Shown here: positions 1-7,768 of the stretch, piece after piece | How the letters are laid out: the number at the start of each line of letters is the position of its first letter | Numbering within the stretch: position 1 is the first letter of the stretch | Assembly: GCA_025351205.1 (NCBI GenBank) | Contig: JANXWI010000425.1 | Coordinates: 1-8,411, forward strand | Reading direction: 5' to 3' | Length of the DNA stretch: 8,411 bases | DNA from: Deinococcus sp. | GTDB taxonomy: Bacteria > Deinococcota > Deinococci > Deinococcales > Deinococcaceae | The notes under the pieces: generated by a model | Told to the model about the DNA's origin: nothing | What the model saw: only the letters and a program-made list of their open reading frames with translations | The model's database searches: none | Program-made: the position numbers and the translations under genes

Positions 1-880
<880 letters not shown>

Positions 881-895
881 CCCATTGAGTCACTT

Positions 896-933
896 GAGGA
901 GGTCAGCAGGGCCGACCTGCCGCACCTCTCCTC
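896..933 (+). terminator. Possible ftsK 3' hairpin (no T-run)
   Basis: Just after ftsK, GAGGAGGT (896-903) can pair with ACCTC..CTC (924-933, with a 2-nt bulge), and inside it GCAGG (906-910) pairs with CCTGC (916-920) around the loop GCCGA. The result is a compact two-part stem 16 nt after the stop codon. There is no downstream U-tract. It may stabilise or end the ftsK mRNA, but termination is only inferred from position. Confidence 0.35.
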
Positions 934-1267
934 CCGTGAGTGGCTGCCCCGAAAGAAGTCGATCCACAGACAGGGACTGGCCTGAACATGGGCAGAAAGG
1001 GCTGGCAGCCGGAAAAATGGCCGAGGCGGTGACCTGAAAACCGGTGTAGGGATTCAGGTTTCTCTGGCCCAGCTTCAAGTCTTCTGCCGGTTTGTGGCTT
1101 CTTTCATGTCGCCTCCATCTGACCGGGGCGGTTCCTGTGCCAGACCGGGCGGTCAGGTGGCCGGGCAGCGGTACAGACCCGTCCAGAAGGCCTCCGGCCT
1201 CTTTCTGAGAGCTTACTCAGGTCCGCATGAGGCCGCCTTTAAATCTGCTCAGAGAGCGCTTCTGCTG

Positions 1268-1296
1268 TTGCCATTTGGCGTGGTCTGGTGTCTATT
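1268..1296 (+). promoter_or_regulatory. Candidate sigma-70-type promoter of the FAS1 gene
   Basis: TTGCCA (1268-1273, five of six bases of TTGACA) and TCTATT (1291-1296, four of six of TATAAT) are separated by 17 bp. Transcription would start near 1303, giving a leader of about 28 nt that includes the Shine-Dalgarno site. The -10 is imperfect, so this is a plausible but unproven promoter. Confidence 0.45.
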
Positions 1297-1317
1297 GAGA
1301 CGGAATCAACTTTCAAC

Positions 1318-1325
1318 AGAGGTGA
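1318..1325 (+). promoter_or_regulatory. Strong Shine-Dalgarno site fixing the FAS1 gene start
   Basis: AGAGGTGA matches seven of eight bases of GGAGGTGA, the full anti-Shine-Dalgarno complement, and lies 5 nt before the ATG at 1331. It rules out the longer in-frame extension that starts at 1094, because a good signal peptide begins exactly at 1331. Confidence 0.85.
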
Positions 1326-1330
1326 ACATC

Positions 1331-3076
1331 ATGAAGAAATCGACCATCCTCCTGTCGCTCGGCCTGATCCTGGGCAGCACCGCCCTCGCTGGCGGCGCAG
1401 GTAAGCCCGCCGTCAAGCCGCCCGCTGGGACTGCCGCCTGCCCGACCATCACGCAGATCGTGGCGGGTGACCCGCAGTTCAGCACCCTGCTGACCGCCGT
1501 GCAGGCCGCTGGCCTGGCCGACACCCTATCGAGCGGCAGCTACACCGTGTTCGCGCCCACCAACGCGGCGTTCGCCAAGGTGCCCTCCGACACGCTCAGC
1601 AACCTGCTCAACGACCCGGCCATGCTGAAAGCCGTGCTGCTGTACCACGTGGTGCCCGGCAAGGTGAGCGCCAAGCAGGTGATGAGCCTGAAGTCGGCCA
1701 AGACCGCCAACGGGGCCAGCGTGAGCATCAAGGTTTCGGGCGGCAAGGTCATGATCAACGCCGCCACGGTCATCAAGGCCGACGTCTGCGCCCGCAACGG
1801 TCTGGTCCACGTGATCGACAGCGTGCTGCTGCCCCCGATGGCCGCTGCGCCCGCGCCCGCCCCGGTGGCGGCTGCCCCTGCTCCGGCTCCAGCGCCCGCC
1901 CCTGCCCCTGCGGCGCAAGCTCCGGCGGCAACTGCTCCGGCCACCGCTGAGTTCAACGTCAGCAACATTCCGGTCACCCCGCAGCCGCGCACCAGCCCAG
2001 TTCCGGCGGCCACGGGTACAGCGGCCCCGGCAGCCCCCGCAGACACCGCCGCGCCTGCGGCCACCACCACCGACACGGCGGCGGCCACGGCCACGGGCAG
2101 CAGCATTTACGACGTGATCGCCACCGACGAGCGTTTCAGCACGCTGGCCAATTTCCTGAGCGACACCGGCCTCGACGAGACCCTGACGAGCGGCGAGTAC
2201 ACCATTTTCGCGCCCACCAACGACGCGTTTGCCAAGCTGGATGACAACACCCTGGCGGTGCTGGCCTCGGACCCCGAACTGCTCAAGAAGATTCTGCTGT
2301 ACCACGTGGTCGCGGGCAAGGTTCCGGCCTCACAGGTCGTGACCAGCACCGAGCTGAAGAGCGCCGAAGGCTCCAGCCTGAGTGTGACGGTGGCCGGAAG
2401 CGACGTGACCATCGCCACGGCCAAGGTCCTGGCGACAGACATCGCTGCCGACAACGGCATCATCCACGCCATCGACACCGTGCTGGTGCCCGCCGACGTG
2501 ACCATCCCGGCCCCCACGGCGGTGGCAGTAGACACCTCCCCGACGCCAGCGCCCGTTGCTGCGCCTGCGGCCACCCCCGCAGCTACCCCGACTGCTACCG
2601 CGCCTGCGGCCACGCCAGCCCCGGCCACCGACATGGCTGGCGGCATCGTGGCCACCAACATGACCATCGCCGACGTGATCAACGCCGACGCCCGTTTCAG
2701 CACCCTCAAGACGCTGATCGCGCAGGCCGGAGGCACCCTGAACGCCACGCTGGCCAGCACCGGACCCTATACCGTGTTCCTGCCGACCAACAGCGCCTTC
2801 GCCAAGGTGCCGGCGGCCACCCTGAGCCAGCTCTCCTCCAACCGCGAGGAGCTGACCCGCGTGCTGACCTACCACGTCGCCAAGGGTGCTTTCAAGCTGG
2901 CCGACGCCTCGGGCAAGCTGACGAGCGTCAACAGCGACCCGCTCGCCCTCCCGCTGATCACGGCGGCGGGCGTCTCCAAGATCGGTGACAGCACCGTGCT
3001 GTACGGCGACGTACAGGCCACCAACGGGTACATCAACGTCATCGACACCATCCTGATGCCCCCTGCTGCCAAGTAA
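1331..3076 (+). CDS. Secreted protein with three fasciclin (FAS1) domains
   Basis: The 581-residue product has a clear Sec signal peptide: MKK, a hydrophobic core, then STALA before Gly21. There is no lipobox, so it should be released or wall-associated. Three FAS1 domains follow: about 39-169, 258-388 and 444-578. Each shows the family's H1 and H2 blocks: FAPTNAAF / FAPTNDAF / FLPTNSAF, then LLYHVV / LLYHVV / LTYHVA, and a closing (V/A/V)ID(S/T)(V/I)L. Ala/Pro/Thr-rich linkers (about 170-257 and 389-443) separate them and look flexible or wall-spanning. Domains 1 and 2 are closest to each other; domain 3 is more divergent and has an insertion before PYTVF. The only cysteines, C37 and C153, flank domain 1 and could form a disulfide. 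FAS1 proteins mediate adhesion or matrix contacts; that role here is inferred. The gene appears monocistronic, with its own promoter and terminator. Confidence 0.93.
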   Translation: MKKSTILLSLGLILGSTALAGGAGKPAVKPPAGTAACPTITQIVAGDPQFSTLLTAVQAAGLADTLSSGSYTVFAPTNAAFAKVPSDTLSNLLNDPAMLKAVLLYHVVPGKVSAKQVMSLKSAKTANGASVSIKVSGGKVMINAATVIKADVCARNGLVHVIDSVLLPPMAAAPAPAPVAAAPAPAPAPAPAPAAQAPAATAPATAEFNVSNIPVTPQPRTSPVPAATGTAAPAAPADTAAPAATTTDTAAATATGSSIYDVIATDERFSTLANFLSDTGLDETLTSGEYTIFAPTNDAFAKLDDNTLAVLASDPELLKKILLYHVVAGKVPASQVVTSTELKSAEGSSLSVTVAGSDVTIATAKVLATDIAADNGIIHAIDTVLVPADVTIPAPTAVAVDTSPTPAPVAAPAATPAATPTATAPAATPAPATDMAGGIVATNMTIADVINADARFSTLKTLIAQAGGTLNATLASTGPYTVFLPTNSAFAKVPAATLSQLSSNREELTRVLTYHVAKGAFKLADASGKLTSVNSDPLALPLITAAGVSKIGDSTVLYGDVQATNGYINVIDTILMPPAAK

Positions 3077-3104
3077 GCGCTGAGCATAAACTCCCTGAGT
3101 ACGT

Positions 3105-3151
3105 GAACCGGCCCGGACATTCATCTGTCCGGGCCGGTTCTTGTTTCTTTT
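3105..3151 (+). terminator. Rho-independent terminator of the FAS1 gene
   Basis: GAACCGGCCCGGACA (3105-3119) and its perfect reverse complement (3126-3140) form a 15-bp GC-rich stem with a 6-nt loop (TTCATC). The T-rich tail TTGTTTCTTTT follows at 3141-3151. It sits 28 nt after the FAS1 stop codon. The opposite strand has no T-run beyond the stem, so it should work only on the + strand. Confidence 0.93.
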
Positions 3152-3165
3152 GATCCTGTACAGCC

Positions 3166-3327
3166 CTGATCACAATGGTGCGGACAGTTGCGAGGGGCAG
3201 TGTAGGGGGATCAGGGAAACGTTGTCTGGGACGCGAAATCTACTCACCCCTTGAGGAGGGGCCAAAAGCGCCTGTTTATCGGTATTGGCTCTCTCGTTGT
3301 GAGCACTGTCCGCACCATTGTGATCAG
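3166..3327. mobile_element. MITE-like unit with 23-bp perfect terminal inverted repeats
   Basis: Bases 3166-3188 (beginning CTGATCACAATGGTGCGG) are exactly the reverse complement of 3305-3327, enclosing 116 bp with no credible gene. The whole unit is 162 bp. Long perfect ends, small size and a non-coding core between two transcription units fit a miniature inverted-repeat transposable element mobilised in trans. Against this, I see no clear target-site duplication and cannot name the parent insertion-sequence family. A long RNA hairpin serving the neighbouring genes is the main alternative. The core has a smaller hairpin, CCCCT-TGAGG-AGGGG. The remaining 120 bp to the next gene (3328-3447) show nothing I can identify. 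Confidence 0.55.
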
Positions 3328-3447
3328 CAGATTCTTTTCTGCCAGATCATCCCCTCACCCCGGCCCATTTATGGCGCTGCTGTCTTCACGTCTCTTCAGA
3401 TCAAAGGGTGATACGGGTTGCGTCGGTGTGTGTGCCCTCCACCCACT

Positions 3448-5232
3448 TCACTTTCTGCTGATGTCTTTCCAGTACACGCCCAGGGGAAAAGACCGCATCG
3501 GGTTGTAGCTCGTGGCCGACACGCCCTGAAGGGTGTCGCGGAAGGCGAAGATTCCGGCAGCGGCAGGCAGATTGATGTAGTACGCGCCGTCATAGGCTGC
3601 CCGCCCGACCTGGGCGTACAATTTTGCGCGCACGCCCTGGTCGGTGACCTTGCGCCCCTGTTCCAGCCAGCCGTCGATCTGGGGATTTCTGAAGTTGGAG
3701 GCGGTCTGGTAGTAGCCTCTGGAGCTGTAGAAGGTGTACAAAAAGTTGTCGGGGTCGGCGTAGTCGGGTGCCCAGGCGTTGAGGATCATGGCCTCTCTGC
3801 CGCTCTGCGAGTCGCGGATCATGGTGGACCACTGCTTGGCCGTCAGATTGACCTTGAACTTCGGGTTCAGCGCCTCGACGTTCTTTTTCAGGATCTCCAT
3901 GGCGGTCTGCGCGTTCACACTGCCCGCCCGGTAATCGGCGTTGAGCACGAAGCCCTGCTGCCACAGCTGGCCCCCGAACGCCTGCTTGAAGGCCGCCGTG
4001 GCCCTGGCCGCGTCGAAGCTGTAGGTGGGCACAGAGGCGTCATAGCCGGGAAAACTGTCGGGCAGCAGCATGGTGCGCGGCTTTCCCCTGCCCAGCTGCA
4101 CGTCGCGGATGTACCCGGCCACGTCGAAGGCGTAACTGAAGCCCTTTCTCACGTTCTGGTCGGCGAAGAAGTTGGCCGGAATGCCCTTGCCGTCCAGCTT
4201 GCCACTGCCCAGCAGCGCGGCGTTGCTGATCTTCTGATTCATGAACACCGCGCTTGAAGCCGTATTCGGCAGGTCGTCGATGATCGCCACGCCGGGCTTG
4301 CCCTTGAGCTGCTGCTCGATCACCGCGCGGCCCGCCGTCTCGACCACGTCGGCGTCGCCCTTCAGGAGCGCCTGCTGGCGGGCGGCGTCTTCGGGAACTT
4401 TCTGGATCAGCACATTCTGGATGGTCGGCTTGGCGCCCCAGTAGCCGCTGAAGGCGGTGGCCGCCAGGCTGCTGGCGTCACGCTTGACCAGCCGGTACGC
4501 GCCGGTGCCGCTGGGGTCCTTGTCGAGCGCCCCGCCGGTCAGGTCCCTGCCGATCCAGGTTTTCCAGGTGGCCTCGCTGCCGTTCCACTCGCCGATCTTC
4601 GCGGCGTGCTTGCTGTCCACAATCGCCTGGCCGATATAGGCCAGCTTGGGCAGGATGGCCGGGTCAGCCTGCGGCATGGTGAGCACCAGCTGGCCCTGGT
4701 CGTCGCAGCGCACCGCCGCCGAGATCCTAGCCCAGGTCACGCCCGCCGGGTCGTCTTTGGCATTGCTCTGGGTGCCCAGCAGCGCCTGAGAAATAAACCA
4801 GTTGCCGGACGCGCTGCTGTTGGTCACCAGGTTGCGGCGCAGGCTGTACTCGGCGTCGGCGCAGGTCATGGGGTTGCCGCTGTGAAACCTGACGCCCTGG
4901 CGCAGTTTAAAGGTCAGAGTTTTGCCGCCCTGGCTCAGGTCCCAGCCCGTCGCCAGCTTGGGCGTCAGCTCGCTCAGGCTGCTGCCCTTGTAGTCCAGCA
5001 GCGTCTCGTACAGGTTCTCGACCACCTGACCCGACGCCGTGTCGTAGGTGACGCCCGGGTCGAGGGTGGGAATGTCCGCCGATTCCTGGTACACCAGCGC
5101 CGCTTTGTTGCCGCTTCCGCCGTTCCCACAGGCCCCCAGCACCAGGGCGAGCGTGGTGAGCGACAGGACTCGGGGCAACATGGATTGAACCGACTGGAAC
5201 GGGGTTGATGCAGGCTTAGAAAAAGGGGTCAT
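3448..5232 (-). CDS. ABC transporter substrate-binding lipoprotein, family 5 (peptide type)
   Basis: The 594-residue product is a DppA/OppA-type (SBP_bac_5) solute receptor that captures peptides or similar solutes outside the membrane and hands them to an ABC permease. An n-region and hydrophobic core end in the lipobox LGAC with the lipidated Cys at 35, so it is a lipoprotein. Family signs are DIPTLDPGVTYD (about 53-64), ENLYETLLDY (72-81), LTFKLRQGVRFHSGNP (106-121) followed by a degenerate ADAEYSLRR, and later NVRKGFSYAFD and LNAWAPDYADPDNFLYTFYSS. C124 and C176 could pair. I chose the ATG at 5232 because GGAG lies 6 nt upstream; the in-frame ATG at 5265 has no such site. Length fits the family. 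No permease or ATPase gene is adjacent, so the transporter partner is unknown, as is the exact ligand. It diverges from hslO. Confidence 0.92.
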   Translation of the reverse strand: MTPFSKPASTPFQSVQSMLPRVLSLTTLALVLGACGNGGSGNKAALVYQESADIPTLDPGVTYDTASGQVVENLYETLLDYKGSSLSELTPKLATGWDLSQGGKTLTFKLRQGVRFHSGNPMTCADAEYSLRRNLVTNSSASGNWFISQALLGTQSNAKDDPAGVTWARISAAVRCDDQGQLVLTMPQADPAILPKLAYIGQAIVDSKHAAKIGEWNGSEATWKTWIGRDLTGGALDKDPSGTGAYRLVKRDASSLAATAFSGYWGAKPTIQNVLIQKVPEDAARQQALLKGDADVVETAGRAVIEQQLKGKPGVAIIDDLPNTASSAVFMNQKISNAALLGSGKLDGKGIPANFFADQNVRKGFSYAFDVAGYIRDVQLGRGKPRTMLLPDSFPGYDASVPTYSFDAARATAAFKQAFGGQLWQQGFVLNADYRAGSVNAQTAMEILKKNVEALNPKFKVNLTAKQWSTMIRDSQSGREAMILNAWAPDYADPDNFLYTFYSSRGYYQTASNFRNPQIDGWLEQGRKVTDQGVRAKLYAQVGRAAYDGAYYINLPAAAGIFAFRDTLQGVSATSYNPMRSFPLGVYWKDISRK

Positions 5233-5236
5233 ATTG

Positions 5237-5248
5237 CACTCCGGAGTG
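5237..5248 (-). promoter_or_regulatory. Shine-Dalgarno site embedded in a 12-bp palindrome
   Basis: CACTCCGGAGTG is a perfect palindrome whose GGAG serves as the ribosome binding site, 6 nt before the ATG at 5232 on the minus strand. It fixes the start of the substrate-binding protein. The symmetry could let a protein or RNA pairing mask the site, but 12-bp palindromes also arise by chance. Confidence 0.6.
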
Positions 5249-5260
5249 GTGGGATCGGGA

Positions 5261-5266
5261 ATCATA
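5261..5266 (-). promoter_or_regulatory. Candidate -10 box of the substrate-binding protein gene
   Basis: On the minus strand the sequence reads TATGAT (five of six bases of TATAAT), which would give a leader of about 22 nt including the Shine-Dalgarno palindrome. No convincing -35 lies 16-18 bp upstream, so support is weak. Confidence 0.3.
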
Positions 5267-5442
5267 AAGAAACTGAAATCATGGAGAACCTGAGGTCAGT
5301 GCGGGGCGGGGCCGCGAGAAGGCAGGACGGTATGCTAGCCGCGCCTGGTGAGCGCAGGTCACCGGGACATTCAAGAAAAAATGAAGGCCAGCCGGTGCGC
5401 TTCCGCTGGTGATGGAGACCCGGAACGCAGCCCACGTCTCTT

Positions 5443-5469
5443 TTGGACTTGAGTGCCCTCATGTAAGAT
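5443..5469 (+). promoter_or_regulatory. Promoter of hslO, predicted to give a leaderless mRNA
   Basis: TTGGAC (5443-5448) and TAAGAT (5464-5469) form -35 and -10 boxes with a short 15-bp spacer. The -10 ends 6 nt before the ATG at 5476, so transcription should begin at or next to the A of the start codon. There is no Shine-Dalgarno sequence in that gap (TTCCTA). Confidence 0.65.
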
Positions 5470-5475
5470 TTCCTA

Positions 5476-6423
5476 ATGACTCTACCCGCCCCCACGTCTC
5501 AACGGAACTGGACGCCGGATTCCCCAGACAGCTTTATTCTGCGCGGCACGGCGGCTGGCGGCACCCTGCGTCTGGTCGCCACCGACAGCACCAGCATCAC
5601 CGAGGAGGCGCGGCTGCGGCACCGGCTGTCCAAGACCGCCACCGCCGCGCTTGGCCGCTCTCTGAGCGCGGCCCTGCTGCTGGCCGTCGTGCTGGGCAAG
5701 AAGCCCGACAGCCGCGTGACCCTGCGCGTGCAGGGCGACGGGCCGCTGGGCTGGATCGTGGCCGAGGGGGCTGCCGACGGACAGGTGCGCGGCTATGTGC
5801 GCGATCCCGCCGCCGACCTGCCGATTCGCGAACTCGACGGCAAGCTGGACGTGAGTGGCGTGGTGGGCAGCGTGGGCGAGATTGCCGTGACCCGGCTGCT
5901 GGACAACGCCGAGCCGTACACCGGAAGCGTGCCGCTGGTCAGCGGCGAGATCGCCGAAGACGTGGCGCACTACCTCTCGGCCTCCGAGCAGATTCCCAGC
6001 GCGGTGCTGCTGGGCGTGTACGAGGAGGGCGGCAGGGTCTCGCGCAGCGGCGGGCTGCTGGTCCAGGCCATGCCGGGCGTGAGCGACGAGACGCTGTCCA
6101 GGCTGGAGGCCAACATCAGGGCGATGGGGCCGATCACCGACAACCTGCGCGTCCGCACCCTGCTGGAGGTGATGCAGCTGGCCGCCGACGGCCTCGACTT
6201 GCAGGTGGTGGCCCAGGCGCAGGCGGCGAGGTTCCAGTGCCGCTGCTCACGCCAGAAGGCCAAGAACAGCCTGCTGTATTTCGGCATGCAGGAGCGCCAG
6301 GAGATGATGCAGGAGGGTGGGCAGGAGGTGGTCTGCCACTGGTGCAACGAGCATTACCAGATCACGCCCGACGAGATCGCCGCCCTGGACGACCCGGACG
6401 ACCAGCCCAGGGGCCAGGCTTGA
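5476..6423 (+). CDS. hslO: Redox-regulated molecular chaperone Hsp33
   Basis: The product has 315 residues. Hsp33 is a cytosolic holdase that is inactive when its four cysteines bind zinc; oxidation forms disulfides and unfolds the linker, and it then protects unfolding proteins. The zinc ligands are all present as C255-x-C257 and C287-x-x-C290, with the usual spacing of about 29 residues between the pairs. The N-terminal core reads DSFILRGTAAGGTLRLVATD (19-38), then ALGRSLSAALLLAVVLGKK (58-76), SVGEIAVTRLL (132-142) and PYTGSVPLVSGEIAEDVAHY (147-166), all typical of the family. About 18 residues precede the usual family start, but this is the only ATG placed at the promoter. The mRNA appears leaderless. 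The gene stands alone, divergent from the substrate-binding protein and convergent with the next gene. A role in oxidative-stress defence follows from the family. Confidence 0.96.
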   Translation: MTLPAPTSQRNWTPDSPDSFILRGTAAGGTLRLVATDSTSITEEARLRHRLSKTATAALGRSLSAALLLAVVLGKKPDSRVTLRVQGDGPLGWIVAEGAADGQVRGYVRDPAADLPIRELDGKLDVSGVVGSVGEIAVTRLLDNAEPYTGSVPLVSGEIAEDVAHYLSASEQIPSAVLLGVYEEGGRVSRSGGLLVQAMPGVSDETLSRLEANIRAMGPITDNLRVRTLLEVMQLAADGLDLQVVAQAQAARFQCRCSRQKAKNSLLYFGMQERQEMMQEGGQEVVCHWCNEHYQITPDEIAALDDPDDQPRGQA

Positions 6424-6533
6424 GGAGCAGGGAGATGCCGATTCTTCATGACGACTGCCGACGAACACGGCGTTCTTAGCCTGTTCAGTGTCGTGAACAG
6501 ACGCAGTTGACGACGCCACACGCATCCCACTGT

Positions 6534-6554
6534 CAACCGATCTAACGGTTGTTT
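6534..6554 (+). terminator. Weak candidate terminator downstream of hslO
   Basis: CAACCG (6534-6539), the loop ATCTAA and CGGTTG (6546-6551) form a 6-bp stem followed by TTT and a C-run. The stem is short, the T-run is brief, and it lies 110 nt past the stop codon, so this is tentative. Confidence 0.3.
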
Positions 6555-6555
6555 C

Positions 6556-6582
6556 CCCCCTCTACCCTTGTGGGAGAGGGGG
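6556..6582. repeat. C/T-rich hairpin resembling a dispersed intergenic repeat
   Basis: CCCCCTCTACCC (6556-6567) pairs with GGGAGAGGGGG (6572-6582) apart from one unpaired A, around the loop TTGT, and TGAGGGGG follows. Read on the minus strand it gives a CCCCTCACCCCCTCTCCCAC-type string. From memory, such strings recur between genes in many GC-rich bacterial genomes. It is the only copy of this length in the window, so the repeat status is inferred. It could help end transcription from either side. Confidence 0.5.
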
Positions 6583-6677
6583 TGAGGGGGAAGCGGGCCG
6601 AGCATCCCAGGATGTCTGACCAGACGCTCCTCCTGTTGGGTTGACGCCGCACCCGCCATAGACGGACGCAATCAGCG

Positions 6678-6729
6678 GTTCAGGCCCCGTTCTTCGACAT
6701 GAGGCAGAGACGCGGAGAGTGGCCTGAAC
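6678..6729. repeat. 9-bp inverted repeat in the convergent interval
   Basis: GTTCAGGCC (6678-6686) and GGCCTGAAC (6721-6729) are perfect inverted copies separated by 34 nt. There is no T-run on either strand. It could form a loose stem in transcripts reading through from either gene. Confidence 0.4.
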
Positions 6730-6787
6730 AACCAGAAGCCACTTCCCGGAAGCTCAGGACGTGGCTCAGACAGGCTCCGGCAGCTGG

Positions 6788-7762
6788 CTAGAACACGATG
6801 GGGCGGATGCTGGCGCTGGCGCTGCCACAGGCCACCGTCACGCCGACCTGGGCAGGCGTGACGGTGCAGGCCAGCGCCCGCAGGCCGTCGAGCGGGAACA
6901 GCAGGTTCCTGCCGTCGCTGACAGGGGCCAGGGGCAGCTCGACGCCGCCCGTGCCCAGCGTGGCCGCCTTCTTGCCGCTGGTGACGGTCAGCACCTGGCC
7001 GCCCGCCACCGAGACCATGCGGTAGACGCCGCCGCCCACGCCGACCACGTTGACCAGCCCCTTGAGGTCACTGTCAAGGACGTACTGCTGACCCTTCACG
7101 ATCCCGGCAGGCATGGCGGGCCGCGAAGCCGCCTGGGAAGCGGCTGATTGGGCGGTGGGCGTCTGGGGAATGCCGTCCACCACCACCAGCGTCTCGGTGG
7201 CGCTCAGCTGGGCCAGCAGCACGTAAGCGTTCTGGGTGCCCGACTTGACGATCAGGCTGGAGGTCTTCTCTGCCGCCCCGGTTTTCCAGTCCGACAGCAC
7301 GCGGCCTGTGAACTTGCCGCGCAGCAGGCTTCTCAGCACCGGCAGGGTGTTTTTGGTGTACAGACACACGGCGCTGCTGCTGAGTTGCAGGTTCTTGGGG
7401 CAGGTCACCAGCCGCCCCTTGACAGTTCCACTCACCTCGACAGCCAACGCCGAGGAAACATTCAGCGTGTCGGGGCCACCCTTTCCAGGGGCAGCCGGAG
7501 AGGTGGGGAGCGGGGTTACAGGCGCTGGGGCTGTCGGTGCTGGGGTTGCGGGAGCTGGAATTACAGGTGCAGGGGTTGCCGGGGCCGTCTGGGCCAGCGC
7601 CAGTGGCGAGAGCAGAAGGGCGGCAGAAAGCAGTCCGGCGCGGCGGCGCGTGAAACCGGAAGCCAGGCGTACAGAAATCGGGACCTCGGCTCTCTGGACC
7701 TCCGTTTTCTGGAACTCGGACGATCGGGGCCGGGGCTGCACGTTGCGGAGGCGTTCAAACAT
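6788..7762 (-). CDS. Secreted protein of unknown function with Pro/Ala-rich linker
   Basis: I do not recognise this 324-residue protein. After an unusually long basic N-terminal extension (about 38 residues), FTRRRAGLLSAALLLSPLALA forms a Sec-type signal with probable cleavage after Ala57. No later ATG or GTG offers a shorter signal, and a -10-like box sits 6 nt before this ATG, so the long form is favoured. Residues 58-93 are a repetitive Pro/Ala/Thr linker, probably a flexible spacer. The folded part (about 97-324) is beta-rich, with two close cysteine pairs, C121/C133 and C299/C312, that could be disulfides. The end (DGRNLLFPLDGLRALACTV) faintly recalls the stalk domain of copper amine oxidase N-terminal type, but I would not assign it. 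There is no lipobox or anchor. Its 5' end diverges from the gene at 8016. Confidence 0.8.
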   Translation of the reverse strand: MFERLRNVQPRPRSSEFQKTEVQRAEVPISVRLASGFTRRRAGLLSAALLLSPLALAQTAPATPAPVIPAPATPAPTAPAPVTPLPTSPAAPGKGGPDTLNVSSALAVEVSGTVKGRLVTCPKNLQLSSSAVCLYTKNTLPVLRSLLRGKFTGRVLSDWKTGAAEKTSSLIVKSGTQNAYVLLAQLSATETLVVVDGIPQTPTAQSAASQAASRPAMPAGIVKGQQYVLDSDLKGLVNVVGVGGGVYRMVSVAGGQVLTVTSGKKAATLGTGGVELPLAPVSDGRNLLFPLDGLRALACTVTPAQVGVTVACGSASASIRPIVF

Positions 7763-7768
7763 GAACGC

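Larger units (their letters stand above)
881..1330. other. Gene-free interval between ftsK and the FAS1 gene
   Basis: These 450 bases hold no reading frame I can support. The short frames on both strands have no start signal, no recognisable motif and no plausible protein composition. The left part has the ftsK-side hairpin. The middle has short GC-rich inverted repeats such as GACC-GGGC-GGTC and CTGAG-AGCTTA-CTCAG (1205-1220). The right end holds the promoter and ribosome binding site of the FAS1 gene. A 13-mer, GGCCGACCTGCCG, occurs at 850-862 inside ftsK and again at 910-922. I recognise no riboswitch or known small RNA here. Confidence 0.6.
6424..6787. other. Convergent gene-free interval with several hairpins
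   Basis: These 364 bases separate the 3' ends of hslO (+) and the 6788-7762 gene (-). I find no supportable coding frame or RNA gene. There are four inverted repeats: CTGTTCA/TGAACAG (6481-6500), CAACCG/CGGTTG (6534-6551), the C/T-rich hairpin at 6556-6582, and GTTCAGGCC/GGCCTGAAC (6678-6729). Transcripts from both sides presumably end here. Confidence 0.6.

Noticed and set aside
890..1078. 62-codon minus-strand frame after ftsK
   Set aside because: It has no ribosome binding site, no -10 box near its start and no recognisable protein features.
1094..1330. N-terminal extension of the FAS1 protein by 79 residues
   Set aside because: The segment is open by chance in GC-rich DNA. It would bury the signal peptide, and the strong Shine-Dalgarno site with a typical MKK signal start places the true start at 1331.
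3175..3508. Two overlapping plus-strand frames of 78 and 85 codons through the MITE-like unit
   Set aside because: They begin inside the inverted repeat, lack start signals and show no protein-like composition. The second also runs into the substrate-binding gene on the other strand.
5233..5265. Upstream ATG at 5265 as the start of the substrate-binding protein
   Set aside because: It has no Shine-Dalgarno sequence and no TANNNT box at the leaderless spacing, and its ATG overlaps the candidate -10. The ATG at 5232 has GGAG at good spacing and still gives a complete lipoprotein signal.
5409..6479. 356-codon plus-strand frame overlapping hslO
   Set aside because: It is an Arg/Ala/Gly-rich shadow of hslO in another frame. 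The hslO frame carries all the Hsp33 motifs and zinc cysteines.
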